Source: OPU3-GD-OMZ sp964515235 (lineage in GTDB: Bacteria; Pseudomonadota; Gammaproteobacteria; Methylococcales; Methylomonadaceae). Taken from it: DNA of 50,427 nucleotides. Below the pieces are notes generated by a model. It was not told where the DNA came from. It worked only from the letters and a program-made list of their open reading frames with translations, and did not search any database. Numbering within the stretch: position 1 is the stretch's first letter; each line of letters begins with the position of its first letter. Positions 39,188 to 47,880 of this stretch are shown here, piece after piece. The position numbers and the translations under genes were made by a program. The stretch covers positions 1-50,427 of the forward strand of contig CAZEVO010000013.1 in assembly GCA_964515235.1 (NCBI GenBank), read 5' to 3'.

Positions 39188-40585
39188 ATGCCTGAACATT
39201 TGTTATTTTTGACTGGTAGACTGGCTGAAAAACAACTGCATAAAATTCTGACCCAAATGCAGCCAGAATTCACCTACACCATTCACTCATTAGGTGTAAA
39301 AGTTGCAGCACTAATCACTGCTGATATGATTAGCCGACGTTTAACTGACACATTTAATGCCGATCGCATTATTATACCCGGCCGATGCCGAGGCAACCTT
39401 GATAAACTCTCTGAACAATTCAATATTCCTTTTGAACGCGGCCCTGAAGAGCTTAAAGACTTACCGCTCTATTTCGGGAAAGCATCATTCAAGCACGATT
39501 TAAACCACTATACCCTACAAATTTTTGCTGAAATCGTTGATGCCCCTAACAATTCTGTAAAATCAACATTATCACGTGCCGCCTACTACCGCGAACAAGG
39601 TGCCAATGTGATTGATATTGGCTGCTTACCCGATACGCCTTTCCCACATTTAGAGACTGTTATTAAAGCACTCAAGTCTGAAGGTTACCAAGTCAGTATA
39701 GACTCCTTAGAGCCTGATGATTTATTACGTGGCGGCCAAGCCGGTGCTGACTACATGCTGAGTCTACATGAAGAGACACTCTGGATCGCTGATGAAGTCA
39801 GTAGCACACCGATTTTAATTCCTAAAGAACACGGCAACCTAGACGGGCTCTATCAAAGTATTCAGACCCTGCAAGAAAAAAACCGAGACTTTATTGTTGA
39901 CCCTATCCTTGACCCTATCCATTTTGGCTTTGCCGACTCACTCGTCAGATACCATCAGGTCAGACAACAATACCCTGATATTAACATGATGCTCGGCGTC
40001 GGTAATTTAACAGAACTCACCCATGCCGATACCCTCGGTATCAATACCTTATTACTCGGTCTATGTTCTGAACTTAATATCGATGCTATTTTAACCACTG
40101 AAGTCAGTCAGCATGCTCACCGTGCTGTGAAAGAGGCTGACTACGCCCGTCGAATCATGCACGCAGCCAAGCAAGCCGAAACGTTACCCAAACATATCGA
40201 CAATCACTTAATAGCACTACACGAAACAGCCCCATTTCCCTATACTGTTTCTGAAATTACCGAACTGGCTGATCAAATTACTGATCCCAGCTATCGTATT
40301 CAAACTAGTACTGAAGGTCTCCACATCTACAACCGCGAGGGCATCCATTCGGCAACAGACCCTTTTGACCTCTACCCTAAACTCAATATACAAAACGACA
40401 GCGGTCATGCTTTTTATCTAGGCGTTGAACTAGCAAGGGCTGAAATTGCTTGGCAACTAGGAAAACGTTTTAACCAAGATCAGCCACTGACTTGGGGGTG
40501 TGCAGCAAAGACTAACAACCTAACCATTGATTTACATCATTTTAAACCTGCCGGAAGTACCTTAGAAAAGCCTAAAAAATCATGA
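39188..40585 (+). CDS. DHPS-like pterin-binding protein (methanopterin pathway, DUF6513 type)
   Basis: A 465-residue protein with a dihydropteroate-synthase-like barrel in its middle (GANVIDIGCLPDTPFP, then VSIDSLEPDDLLRGGQAGADYMLSL and FIVDPILDPIHFGF), an N-terminal extension of about 115 residues and a C-terminal extension. This type occurs in methylotrophs with the tetrahydromethanopterin genes and is thought to catalyse or support the DHPS-like step in which a pterin is joined to an aminobenzoate-ribofuranosyl precursor. The following DUF447 and MfnB genes overlap each other by four bases, which supports one C1-carrier operon. The function of the N-terminal extension is not known. Confidence 0.85.
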   Translation: MPEHLLFLTGRLAEKQLHKILTQMQPEFTYTIHSLGVKVAALITADMISRRLTDTFNADRIIIPGRCRGNLDKLSEQFNIPFERGPEELKDLPLYFGKASFKHDLNHYTLQIFAEIVDAPNNSVKSTLSRAAYYREQGANVIDIGCLPDTPFPHLETVIKALKSEGYQVSIDSLEPDDLLRGGQAGADYMLSLHEETLWIADEVSSTPILIPKEHGNLDGLYQSIQTLQEKNRDFIVDPILDPIHFGFADSLVRYHQVRQQYPDINMMLGVGNLTELTHADTLGINTLLLGLCSELNIDAILTTEVSQHAHRAVKEADYARRIMHAAKQAETLPKHIDNHLIALHETAPFPYTVSEITELADQITDPSYRIQTSTEGLHIYNREGIHSATDPFDLYPKLNIQNDSGHAFYLGVELARAEIAWQLGKRFNQDQPLTWGCAAKTNNLTIDLHHFKPAGSTLEKPKKS

Positions 40586-41157
40586 TTCAAGAAAGCATTG
40601 TTGTAACACAAAACGACCAAAAATCTGTTCATATTGCACCGATGGGCATTCATGTAAAGCCCGAAGGTTTACTGATTTTACCGTTTAAACCCTCTACAAC
40701 TCTCAGTAACTTAATCGCAACAGGCTGTGCAACCATTAATTATACTGACGATGTTAGAATATTTGCAGGTTGCTTAACCGGTAGACGTAACTGGCCTGTC
40801 AGTCCTTGTACCCATATTCAAGGCCATTATCTCAAAAATGCATTAGCCCACGATGAAGTAGAATTAATCCGCATTGAAGAAGACCCACTACGCCCCAAAT
40901 TATTGTGTAAGATAGTCCGCCGAGTTAATCACGCACCCTTTCTAGGATTTAACCGTGCCCAATATGCTGTACTTGAAGCTGCTATACTCGTTAGCCGATT
41001 AACCATGCTATCAACAGAAAAAATTAATGCTGAATTGGAATATCTCACTATTGGTTACCAAAAAGCCGCTGGTGAACGTGAACAAGAGGCCTGGGAATGG
41101 CTAATGACAGAAATTGCTCTTTTCCGAGAAAAAAACACTGAGGAATTTAGAAAATGA
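40582..41157 (+). CDS. DUF447 family protein (C1-carrier biosynthesis cluster)
   Basis: A 191-residue protein of the DUF447 family, a flavin-reductase-like split-barrel fold found in archaea and in methylotrophic bacteria near tetrahydromethanopterin genes. The family start (VHIAPMGIHV, with KPEGLLILPFKPSTT) and the central TINYTDDVRIFAGCLTG are present, as is a long C-terminal helix pair with ITIGYQKAAGEREQEAWEWL-like sequence. Its exact reaction is not established. It overlaps both neighbours by four bases (ATGA), so translation of the three genes is coupled. Confidence 0.85.
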   Translation: MIQESIVVTQNDQKSVHIAPMGIHVKPEGLLILPFKPSTTLSNLIATGCATINYTDDVRIFAGCLTGRRNWPVSPCTHIQGHYLKNALAHDEVELIRIEEDPLRPKLLCKIVRRVNHAPFLGFNRAQYAVLEAAILVSRLTMLSTEKINAELEYLTIGYQKAAGEREQEAWEWLMTEIALFREKNTEEFRK

Positions 41158-41837
41158 CTGGAATGTTAGCCAGTGTTAATACAATAGATGAAGCACTGTG
41201 GGTATTAAATGCTGGTGTCGATATTATTGACCTTAAAGAACCTGCTCACGGAGCCTTAGGCGCCTTAGAACCAGAAACGATTAATAAGATTGTCAAGCGG
41301 ATTAATGGCAAGCGCCCGATCAGCGCAACCATTGGCGACTTACCGCTCCAACCTGATACCATTACGCCCACAGTCAACCGTATCGCTAAAACAGGTGTTG
41401 ATTATATTAAAATCGGTTTTTTCCCCCATGGTGCTCCGCTTTCAACTCTTGAAAGCCTGAAACCGATAACACAACAAGGTTCAAAGCTCATTGCTGTGTT
41501 TTTTGCTGACCAGAGCATAGACCTGTCTCTTATTCCCATTCTAAAAAAACATGGTTTTCATGGCGCCATGATTGATACCGCAGATAAGCAGTCTGGCCCG
41601 CTTAGAAAGGTTATCAGCAAAGAAATACTGCAGTCTTTTATAACTCAATGCCGACAAGAGCAATTATTCTGTGGTCTTGCCGGCTCACTATCATTAGCTG
41701 ACATCCCTTATTTAACAACATTAAACCCTGATTACTTAGGCTTTAGAGGCGCCTTATGCCATTCCCACCAACGCACTGAGAAACTCGATCCTCTTGCCTT
41801 TAAGGCCGTAAAAGAACAACTCATTAAAAACACATGA
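41154..41837 (+). CDS. mfnB: (5-formylfuran-3-yl)methyl phosphate synthase MfnB
   Basis: MfnB makes the furan ring precursor of methanofuran, 4-(hydroxymethyl)-2-furancarboxaldehyde phosphate, from two glyceraldehyde-3-phosphate molecules. The 227-residue protein is a TIM barrel of the former DUF556 family. The catalytic lysines are visible in IIDLKEPAHGALGALEP (about residue 27) and DYIKIGFF (about 85). It shows that this organism makes a methanofuran-type carrier, used for formaldehyde oxidation in methylotrophs. The gene is joined by four-base overlaps to DUF447 upstream and to the symporter gene downstream. Confidence 0.92.
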   Translation: MTGMLASVNTIDEALWVLNAGVDIIDLKEPAHGALGALEPETINKIVKRINGKRPISATIGDLPLQPDTITPTVNRIAKTGVDYIKIGFFPHGAPLSTLESLKPITQQGSKLIAVFFADQSIDLSLIPILKKHGFHGAMIDTADKQSGPLRKVISKEILQSFITQCRQEQLFCGLAGSLSLADIPYLTTLNPDYLGFRGALCHSHQRTEKLDPLAFKAVKEQLIKNT

Positions 41838-43123
41838 ATAAAAAAACATCCATCACTCAACAAATCCTAATTGCGATGGCAATCGGTCTAATTATCGGTA
41901 GCTTAATCAACACCTTTGCTGACACCAACGTATGGATCAAATCATTTATTGTACAAGGGGTTTTTCATGTTATTGGATCAGGATTTGTCAATGCTCTGAA
42001 AATGTTAGTTGTCCCACTCGTAACTTTTTCACTAATTTGTGGCGTCTGCGGCATGGGAGATATTGCCTTATTAGGGCGTGTCGGATTTAAAGCCTTTGGC
42101 TTATATCTAATGACCACAGGGCTCGCTGTTTCTTTAGCACTGGTTATGGCCATCTTGATCAATCCTGGCCAGGGATTTCAACAAAACACAGCACTGCTCT
42201 CAGAATTCACCCCCAAGCCGTCACCACCACTGACTGACGTGTTTATTAACATTATCCCCAGTAACCCAATACAAGCCTTTGCCGAAGGCAATATGTTGCA
42301 AATCATCTTTTTTGTGATTTTATTTTCAATTGCCATGCTAATGACCGGTGAAATTGGCAAACAACTCGCCCAAGGTGCTGAAAAACTTAATGAAGTGATG
42401 ATGCAAGTGGTTATGCTCGTCATGCGATTTGCACCTATCGGCGTCTTCTGCCTCATGGGTAAAACCTTTGCTGAACAGGGGATAGGGTTAATCATACCTA
42501 TGATCGGTTACTTTGTTGTTGTTGTGAGCTGCCTGTTAATTCATAGCCTGGGTATTTATAGCGCTTTATTATTGCTGTTTGCTCGAGTCAACCCCTTGAT
42601 ATTCTTTAAGAAAATGCGCTCAGCGCAAGTTTTTGCCTTTAGTACGGCCAGTTCAAACGCCACCATTCCTGTTACTTTAAAAACCGTTGAGCAACACCTC
42701 GGTGTTAACCGTTCAACAGCGGCTTTTACTGTTCCACTCGGCGCTACGATTAACATGGATGGCACTGCCATTATGCAAGGGGTTGCCACCGTTTTTATCG
42801 CCAACGTCTACGGCATTGACCTTTCCCTGATCCAATACTTAACCATTATTGCCATGTCCATTCTGGCATCCATTGGTACCGCCGGTGTCCCGGGTGTCGG
42901 ACTGATCATGCTTGCTATGGTATTTAATCAAGTCGGCTTACCCGTTGAAGGTATAGGTCTTATCCTCGGTGTCGATCGACTTTTAGATATGGTTCGTACC
43001 GCCGTGAATGTTACTGGCGATGCCACTGTAACGGTTATTGTCGCGCGCGGCGAAGATGAAATTGATTTTTCTGTCTTTAATGGCGTTGATACGCCAGAGC
43101 CTACTCTTCCTAAAGGCAGCTAA
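41834..43123 (+). CDS. Dicarboxylate/amino acid:cation symporter (DAACS family)
   Basis: A 429-residue inner-membrane symporter with about eight membrane helices and two re-entrant loops. The substrate and ion motifs are present: the serine-rich STASSNATIPVTLKTVEQ at the first hairpin and TINMDGTAIMQG, the NMDGT motif, later; the second hairpin region is GTAGVPGVG. Members take up glutamate, aspartate, C4-dicarboxylates or serine with sodium or protons. A late DRLLDMVRTAVNVTGD stretch, with the aspartate and arginine of the family, is also present. Its ATG overlaps the mfnB stop, so it appears to be co-translated with the C1-carrier genes, an unusual pairing. Confidence 0.92.
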   Translation: MNKKTSITQQILIAMAIGLIIGSLINTFADTNVWIKSFIVQGVFHVIGSGFVNALKMLVVPLVTFSLICGVCGMGDIALLGRVGFKAFGLYLMTTGLAVSLALVMAILINPGQGFQQNTALLSEFTPKPSPPLTDVFINIIPSNPIQAFAEGNMLQIIFFVILFSIAMLMTGEIGKQLAQGAEKLNEVMMQVVMLVMRFAPIGVFCLMGKTFAEQGIGLIIPMIGYFVVVVSCLLIHSLGIYSALLLLFARVNPLIFFKKMRSAQVFAFSTASSNATIPVTLKTVEQHLGVNRSTAAFTVPLGATINMDGTAIMQGVATVFIANVYGIDLSLIQYLTIIAMSILASIGTAGVPGVGLIMLAMVFNQVGLPVEGIGLILGVDRLLDMVRTAVNVTGDATVTVIVARGEDEIDFSVFNGVDTPEPTLPKGS

Positions 43124-43206
43124 TAGCAAGATTAATCCGTGACTATTGTTGCCGGTAATCGGTAAACTAGTGCCTTTATTTTTATTCACTTAAAACCAAA
43201 CATAAC

Positions 43207-44928
43207 ATGCGTACTTCCCAATTCCCTTTAAATACGGTTAAAGAAACGCCGGCAGATGCTGAGATTGCCAGCCATAAACTCATGATTCGTGCCGGGCTCA
43301 TTCGAAAATTAGCTGCTGGACTTTATACCTGGCTTCCGCTAGGTATCAAAGTCCTACGCAAAGTAGAACAAATCACGCGGGAAGAAATGGAAAAAGCCGG
43401 CGCCCTAGAAGTTCTTATGCCAGCACTGCAACCAGCTGAATTATGGCAGGAATCGGGTCGTTGGGATCATTACGGGCCTGAACTTGCACGTTTACAAGAC
43501 CGCCATGGCCGGGACTTTTGCTTAGGACCGACCCACGAGGAAATCATAACAGAATTAGCCCGTAACGAAATAAAGAGTTATAAACAACTCCCTATCAGTT
43601 ATTACCAAATTCAAACTAAATTTCGTGATGAAATCAGGCCCCGTTTTGGTATTATGCGCTCACGTGAATTTATCATGAAAGATGCCTATTCTTTCCATTT
43701 AAGCGATGATTCGTTACAAGAAACCTACGACCGCATGTATCAGGCCTACAGCAATATCTTCACCCGTCTCGGTCTTAAATTTCGCGCCGTGCTAGCAGAT
43801 TCCGGGTCTATTGGTGGTAACCTTTCCCATGAATTTCATGTGTTAGCTGATTCAGGTGAAGATGCAATTGCCTTTTCTACTGAAAGTGATTTTGCCGCTA
43901 ACGTGGAGTTGGCCGAAGCCATTGCCCCTTCATCGATACGCCCTAGCCCACAATTTTCAGAAATTAGTCTGATTAATACGCCCAATCAACAAACTATTGA
44001 AGAAATCAGTACATTCTTTGAGATTTCTCCTAAAGAATGCCTAAAAACACTCATCGTCAAAGGTGATAACGACAACTTAGTAGCCCTACTTTTACGCGGC
44101 GACCATGAACTCAATCCTATCAAAGCAGAAAAAATTGCTGGCATTGCCAGCCCGTTCACCTTTGCTACAGCAGAAGAAGTCAAACAGGCTACCGGTGCCG
44201 AACCTGGCTCTATTGGCCCGCTTAACCTAAATATGCTCACCATTGCTGACCGCAGTGTCACGGTATTGGCAGACTTTGTGTGTGGCGCTAATGAAACCGG
44301 GAAGCATTTTTGTCATGTCAATTGGGAACGCGACCTGCCTCTACCTGAACAAATAGAAGATCTAAGAACCGTTATTGAGGGTGATCCAAGTCCAGATGGG
44401 CAAGGAACGTTAACATTAGCACGCGGTATTGAAGTCGGCCATATTTTCCAACTAGGCACTAAATACAGTGAAGCTATGAAAGCAAGCGTCAGCAATGAAG
44501 CGGGTAAAAACCAAGTCATGACCATGGGCTGCTATGGCATTGGGATTTCTCGTATTGTCGCTGCTGCTGTTGAACAATCTCACGACGACAAGGGCATACT
44601 CTGGTCTGAGCAATTAGCGCCCTTCCAAGTGGCTTTATGCCCGATGAATATGCATAAATCAATCCGCCTTAAGGAAGCTGCCGAAAAACTTTACCACGAA
44701 CTATTAGACGCTGGCATTGATGTTTTGTTTGACGACCGAAAAGTACGCGCGGGTTTTATGTTCTCAGACATGGAACTGATTGGCATTCCACACCGTATTG
44801 TGATTGGAGATAAAAGCCTTGATGCAGGTCAAGTTGAATATCGCGCTCGCACTGACGCAGAAAACCGTTTTATCAGTTTAGACGAGATCGTCACATTTCT
44901 GGTTTCTGCATGTAATAAAACTAATTAA
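43207..44928 (+). CDS. proS: Prolyl-tRNA synthetase
   Basis: ProS charges tRNA-Pro with proline. The 573-residue protein is the bacterial form: class II motif 1 region near the start, motif 2 RFGIMRSREFIMKDAYSFH (about 140-160), and motif 3 near GCYGIGISRIVAA (about 445). An insertion at about residues 225-405 is the editing domain that hydrolyses mischarged Ala-tRNA-Pro. The C-terminal anticodon-binding domain (about 470-573) has FDDRKVRAGFMFSDMELIG. The gene starts 83 bases after the symporter stop; no good ribosome-binding site is seen before the ATG at 43207. Confidence 0.97.
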   Translation: MRTSQFPLNTVKETPADAEIASHKLMIRAGLIRKLAAGLYTWLPLGIKVLRKVEQITREEMEKAGALEVLMPALQPAELWQESGRWDHYGPELARLQDRHGRDFCLGPTHEEIITELARNEIKSYKQLPISYYQIQTKFRDEIRPRFGIMRSREFIMKDAYSFHLSDDSLQETYDRMYQAYSNIFTRLGLKFRAVLADSGSIGGNLSHEFHVLADSGEDAIAFSTESDFAANVELAEAIAPSSIRPSPQFSEISLINTPNQQTIEEISTFFEISPKECLKTLIVKGDNDNLVALLLRGDHELNPIKAEKIAGIASPFTFATAEEVKQATGAEPGSIGPLNLNMLTIADRSVTVLADFVCGANETGKHFCHVNWERDLPLPEQIEDLRTVIEGDPSPDGQGTLTLARGIEVGHIFQLGTKYSEAMKASVSNEAGKNQVMTMGCYGIGISRIVAAAVEQSHDDKGILWSEQLAPFQVALCPMNMHKSIRLKEAAEKLYHELLDAGIDVLFDDRKVRAGFMFSDMELIGIPHRIVIGDKSLDAGQVEYRARTDAENRFISLDEIVTFLVSACNKTN

Positions 44929-44991
44929 GCGGATGCAATACAAAACAATGCGTCACACCCCACGTTAGAGAGATAAATAATTAGGTTACTA

Positions 44992-45246
44992 TTATCGCTG
45001 TTGGCGCCAGCGATAATATTCGTTTCCATCATCACAAAGCCAACTACTCTGGATATTATTGCCGCCTTGACTTTTAGCAACTTGGCAATGATGCTCAACG
45101 ATGAATTGATCCCAATTATCAATAACCTGAGTCCGGAACTGCAAGCGTAACAATCCAGCAATGGCGATAAAAAAAATCAATGAAATAAGGCAAAAACCAC
45201 GATTATTCGCGACATAGGTGAACCACGATTTAAATAAATCAACCAT
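44992..45246 (-). CDS. Small membrane protein of unknown function
   Basis: An 84-residue frame with one membrane helix (about residues 18-35, GFCLISLIFFIAIAGLLRL) and a C-terminal, probably periplasmic, segment holding two cysteines (HHCQVAKSQGG and SSWLCDDGNEYYRW). The pattern of a tryptophan, cysteine and DGxxYY near the end looks protein-like rather than random. I do not recognise the family. It is on the minus strand between the ends of proS and kdsB, with no clear ribosome-binding site. It may not be a real gene; the rest of this roughly 400-base gap holds nothing I can identify. Confidence 0.5.
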   Translation of the reverse strand: MVDLFKSWFTYVANNRGFCLISLIFFIAIAGLLRLQFRTQVIDNWDQFIVEHHCQVAKSQGGNNIQSSWLCDDGNEYYRWRQQR

Positions 45247-45329
45247 AACGCTGCTTTAAGACTATCAACACAAGCACCTCTCTTATAGAAACACTTTTTA
45301 TCTCTGCTGTTTAAGTCTACACCTCTTGG

Positions 45330-46109
45330 TTACAGTTTCAAACCACCGTGTAATAACAGTTGTTCAACGCGCTGTAAGTCTTCCAAGGTATCAACACCCG
45401 CATCGGGCATTTGCGCAACCGTACCCACCTTAATCGCCTCGCCTTGCCATAGAATACGTAACTGTTCCAAACTTTCTATGCTCTCAAGTGCTGATTTATC
45501 CCATGCCATATAACGTCTTAAAAACCCAACCGAATACGCGTAAAGACCAATATGCCTAAAAGATGATTTAGGTAATAATTCATTATCGTAGTAATTAGGG
45601 AATTTATCTCGGTCCCAAGGGATTGGGGCACGACTAAAATAAAGCGCATAGCCTCCTTGATTAAGGACCACCTTTACTGCATTGGGATTAAATAACTCTT
45701 CTGCATGGGATACAGGTGCGGCTAACGTGGCCACACTCGCATTGGTTTGAGATGCTAATTGCTCCGCGACTAACCGAATATAATCCGGTGGAATCAAAGG
45801 CTCATCGCCTTGAAGATTAACGACAATCGTCTCATCACTCCACCCATAAGATTCTGCGACCTCAAACAGTCTTTCAGTACCGCTATTATGGTCTTCTCGG
45901 GTCATCATGACCTCAATACCTTTTTGCGCCACACGGTCGAAGATCCGCTGATCATCAGTCGCAACAACGACTTGTTCGGCATCAGCTTTTAAAGCCTGAT
46001 CGCAAACATAACTGATCATTGGTTTCCCAGCAAGGGATTGTAGCGGTTTACCGGGTAGTCGCGAAGACCCATACCGCGCGGGAATAACAACCTTAAATTT
46101 TATAGTCAT
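45330..46109 (-). CDS. kdsB: CMP-Kdo synthetase KdsB
   Basis: KdsB activates Kdo by transfer from CTP, making the CMP-Kdo used by WaaA. The 259-residue protein has the nucleotidyltransferase start PARYGSSRLPGKPL (about residues 10-23), VATDDQRI, the MTREDHNSGTERLFE stretch with the family's TSxxHxSGT-like loop, NLQGDEPLI and a C-terminal GVDTLEDLQRVE. It follows the Trm112-like gene after six bases and probably forms an operon with it, as in many gammaproteobacteria. Confidence 0.97.
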   Translation of the reverse strand: MTIKFKVVIPARYGSSRLPGKPLQSLAGKPMISYVCDQALKADAEQVVVATDDQRIFDRVAQKGIEVMMTREDHNSGTERLFEVAESYGWSDETIVVNLQGDEPLIPPDYIRLVAEQLASQTNASVATLAAPVSHAEELFNPNAVKVVLNQGGYALYFSRAPIPWDRDKFPNYYDNELLPKSSFRHIGLYAYSVGFLRRYMAWDKSALESIESLEQLRILWQGEAIKVGTVAQMPDAGVDTLEDLQRVEQLLLHGGLKL

Positions 46110-46115
46110 AAAAAA

Positions 46116-46304
46116 TCAGGACAAACCCTGATATTCTTCATCTGAAATTTCTCTGGCTGCGTCTTCCAACATCACTGGGATATCATCCTGAATAGGAAAA
46201 GCTAATCGATCCGCTTTACAAATTAATTCTTGTGCGCCCTTATTATAATGCAAAGAACTTTTACACAACGGGCAGGCCAAAATATCAAGCAGTTTACTGT
46301 CCAT
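46116..46304 (-). CDS. Trm112/YcaR family small zinc-ribbon-like protein
   Basis: A 62-residue protein of the Trm112/YcaR (UPF0434) family. It opens with LLDILACPLCKSSLHY, where CPLC is the first half of the family's metal-binding motif, and has LICKADRLAFPIQDDIPVML. Bacterial members commonly lie before kdsB, as here with a six-base gap; their role is not well settled, though Trm112 proteins activate methyltransferases in other organisms. The ATG at 46304 is preceded by an AAGGAAAAA ribosome-binding site. Confidence 0.9.
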   Translation of the reverse strand: MDSKLLDILACPLCKSSLHYNKGAQELICKADRLAFPIQDDIPVMLEDAAREISDEEYQGLS

Positions 46305-46407
46305 ACTTTTTTCCTTAAAAAAGGAATAAATTATACGCTATTTAAAACAGAACATAGTGTCTCTTGTCATCAGTAGAATCCTACGGATAGAGTTATTGAC
46401 TACGAGC

Positions 46408-47814
46408 CTACGCCAACTCATCCCACGTTTGTTTTTTTCGGTAAATCGTTGAAGGACTCACATCAAGAAGTGCTGCTGCCTTAGGAATATTGCCATCACA
46501 AAATAAAATTGCCGCTTCAATCGCTTTCTTTTCAACCATCCATAACGGAATCACATTCGTAGGTGAACTTAAATCAGTTACACCATTGACTGATTGAACT
46601 TCTAGCTCGGGGCCATGAAGTGCATCATGTTTTCCTTGTTGTAATGCCTTAGGTAACATAGTTGCTGAAACTTTATCACCGCTATTTAAAACCACTAAAT
46701 TCCTAATCACATTCTGTAATTCTCTAACATTACCCGGCCATGTGTATTGTAATAACAATTCTCTTGCTTGTTGATCAAAATGCGTAAACAATTTTTCTTC
46801 TTCAGCCGAAAAATCAAGCAAAAATTTATTCGCAATCATTAAGATATCTTGACCCCGTTCTCTAAGAGGTGGTAACTCAACAGGAATCACATGTAACCGG
46901 TAAAACAGGTCTTCACGGAAACGCCCTGATCGAACCTCTTGTATAGGGTCTTTATTCGTAGCACAGACAAAACGGATATCAACGGACTCTAACTTGGTGC
47001 CACCTACGCGTTGAAATGTGCCTGTTTGAATAAAACGCAATAATTTACTTTGTAGTAATAAATCCATTTCACAAATTTCATCCAAAAAAAGGATCCCTCC
47101 ATCCGCCTGCGTTGCCGCACCATCGCGATTACTAACTGCACCAGTAAAAGCACCTTTAACATGGCCAAAGATCTCACTCTCCATTAACTCATGCGGTATT
47201 GCAGCACAATTCAGAATAATCATCGGCTGATTACTACGCTGCCCTTCCTGATGAATTGCTTGTGCTGCTACTTCTTTACCCGTTCCACTTTCACCAACGA
47301 TAAACACACTAGCCTTACTCACTGCAGCACTCTTAATAACCTGATAAACTGCCTGCATCGCTAAAGATGAACCTAAGTACCCATGAAAACTATCAACCCC
47401 TAGTTTGTTTTTGTAAGTATCTATTGTATTGGTTAAGCGTTGTCGCTCCAAAGCATTCCCGACAGTAACAATCAAACGCTCAGCATCAAAAGGTTTTTCT
47501 AGAAAATCAAATGCACCTAGATTCATCGCTTCAACAGCCACAGTTACAGAACCATTTGAAGTCACCACAATAACACTACAAGATACGCCCTTTTCTTGAA
47601 GAAACTTTAAAATATCAAGTCCATTCATATCCGGAAGATTCAAATCGAGCAAAATCACATCCGGAGGAGTTTGCTCAATAAAAGTAAGACCGCTACTACC
47701 ATTTTCACAATGAACGACCTGACAAATCTGTCCTGTTAGATAATTTTGATAAAGCAACGCCAGTGACGGGCTATCTTCGATCAACAAAACTACTGGTACA
47801 TCATTTTCTTTCAT
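46408..47814 (-). CDS. Sigma-54-dependent response regulator (NtrC type)
   Basis: A 468-residue transcription activator with three domains. The receiver domain (about 6-122) has the phosphoacceptor Asp57 in VILLDLNLPDMNG. The AAA+ domain (about 145-375) has Walker A GESGTGKE, the GAFTGA loop that contacts sigma-54, and Walker B GGILFLDEI. The C-terminal Fis-type helix-turn-helix (about 430-465) includes PKAAALLDVSPSTIYRKKQ. It is downstream of, and on the same strand as, exopolysaccharide genes (66-base gap). No sensor kinase is adjacent in view. Two sigma-54 promoters lie 1.8-2.0 kb away in the divergent region at 49533-49827, so it is the obvious candidate to drive them. Confidence 0.93.
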   Translation of the reverse strand: MKENDVPVVLLIEDSPSLALLYQNYLTGQICQVVHCENGSSGLTFIEQTPPDVILLDLNLPDMNGLDILKFLQEKGVSCSVIVVTSNGSVTVAVEAMNLGAFDFLEKPFDAERLIVTVGNALERQRLTNTIDTYKNKLGVDSFHGYLGSSLAMQAVYQVIKSAAVSKASVFIVGESGTGKEVAAQAIHQEGQRSNQPMIILNCAAIPHELMESEIFGHVKGAFTGAVSNRDGAATQADGGILFLDEICEMDLLLQSKLLRFIQTGTFQRVGGTKLESVDIRFVCATNKDPIQEVRSGRFREDLFYRLHVIPVELPPLRERGQDILMIANKFLLDFSAEEEKLFTHFDQQARELLLQYTWPGNVRELQNVIRNLVVLNSGDKVSATMLPKALQQGKHDALHGPELEVQSVNGVTDLSSPTNVIPLWMVEKKAIEAAILFCDGNIPKAAALLDVSPSTIYRKKQTWDELA

Positions 47815-47880
47815 CTAAAATCCTTAAACTTAAAACCATGAGTTTTCCAACTAGAACCTATTAAAATGACGCCACATTAT

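Noticed and set aside
44925..45161. Alternative minus-strand frame in the proS-kdsB gap
   Set aside because: It overlaps the 84-residue frame in a different phase, has no membrane or domain features and ends inside proS; the 84-residue frame looks more protein-like.
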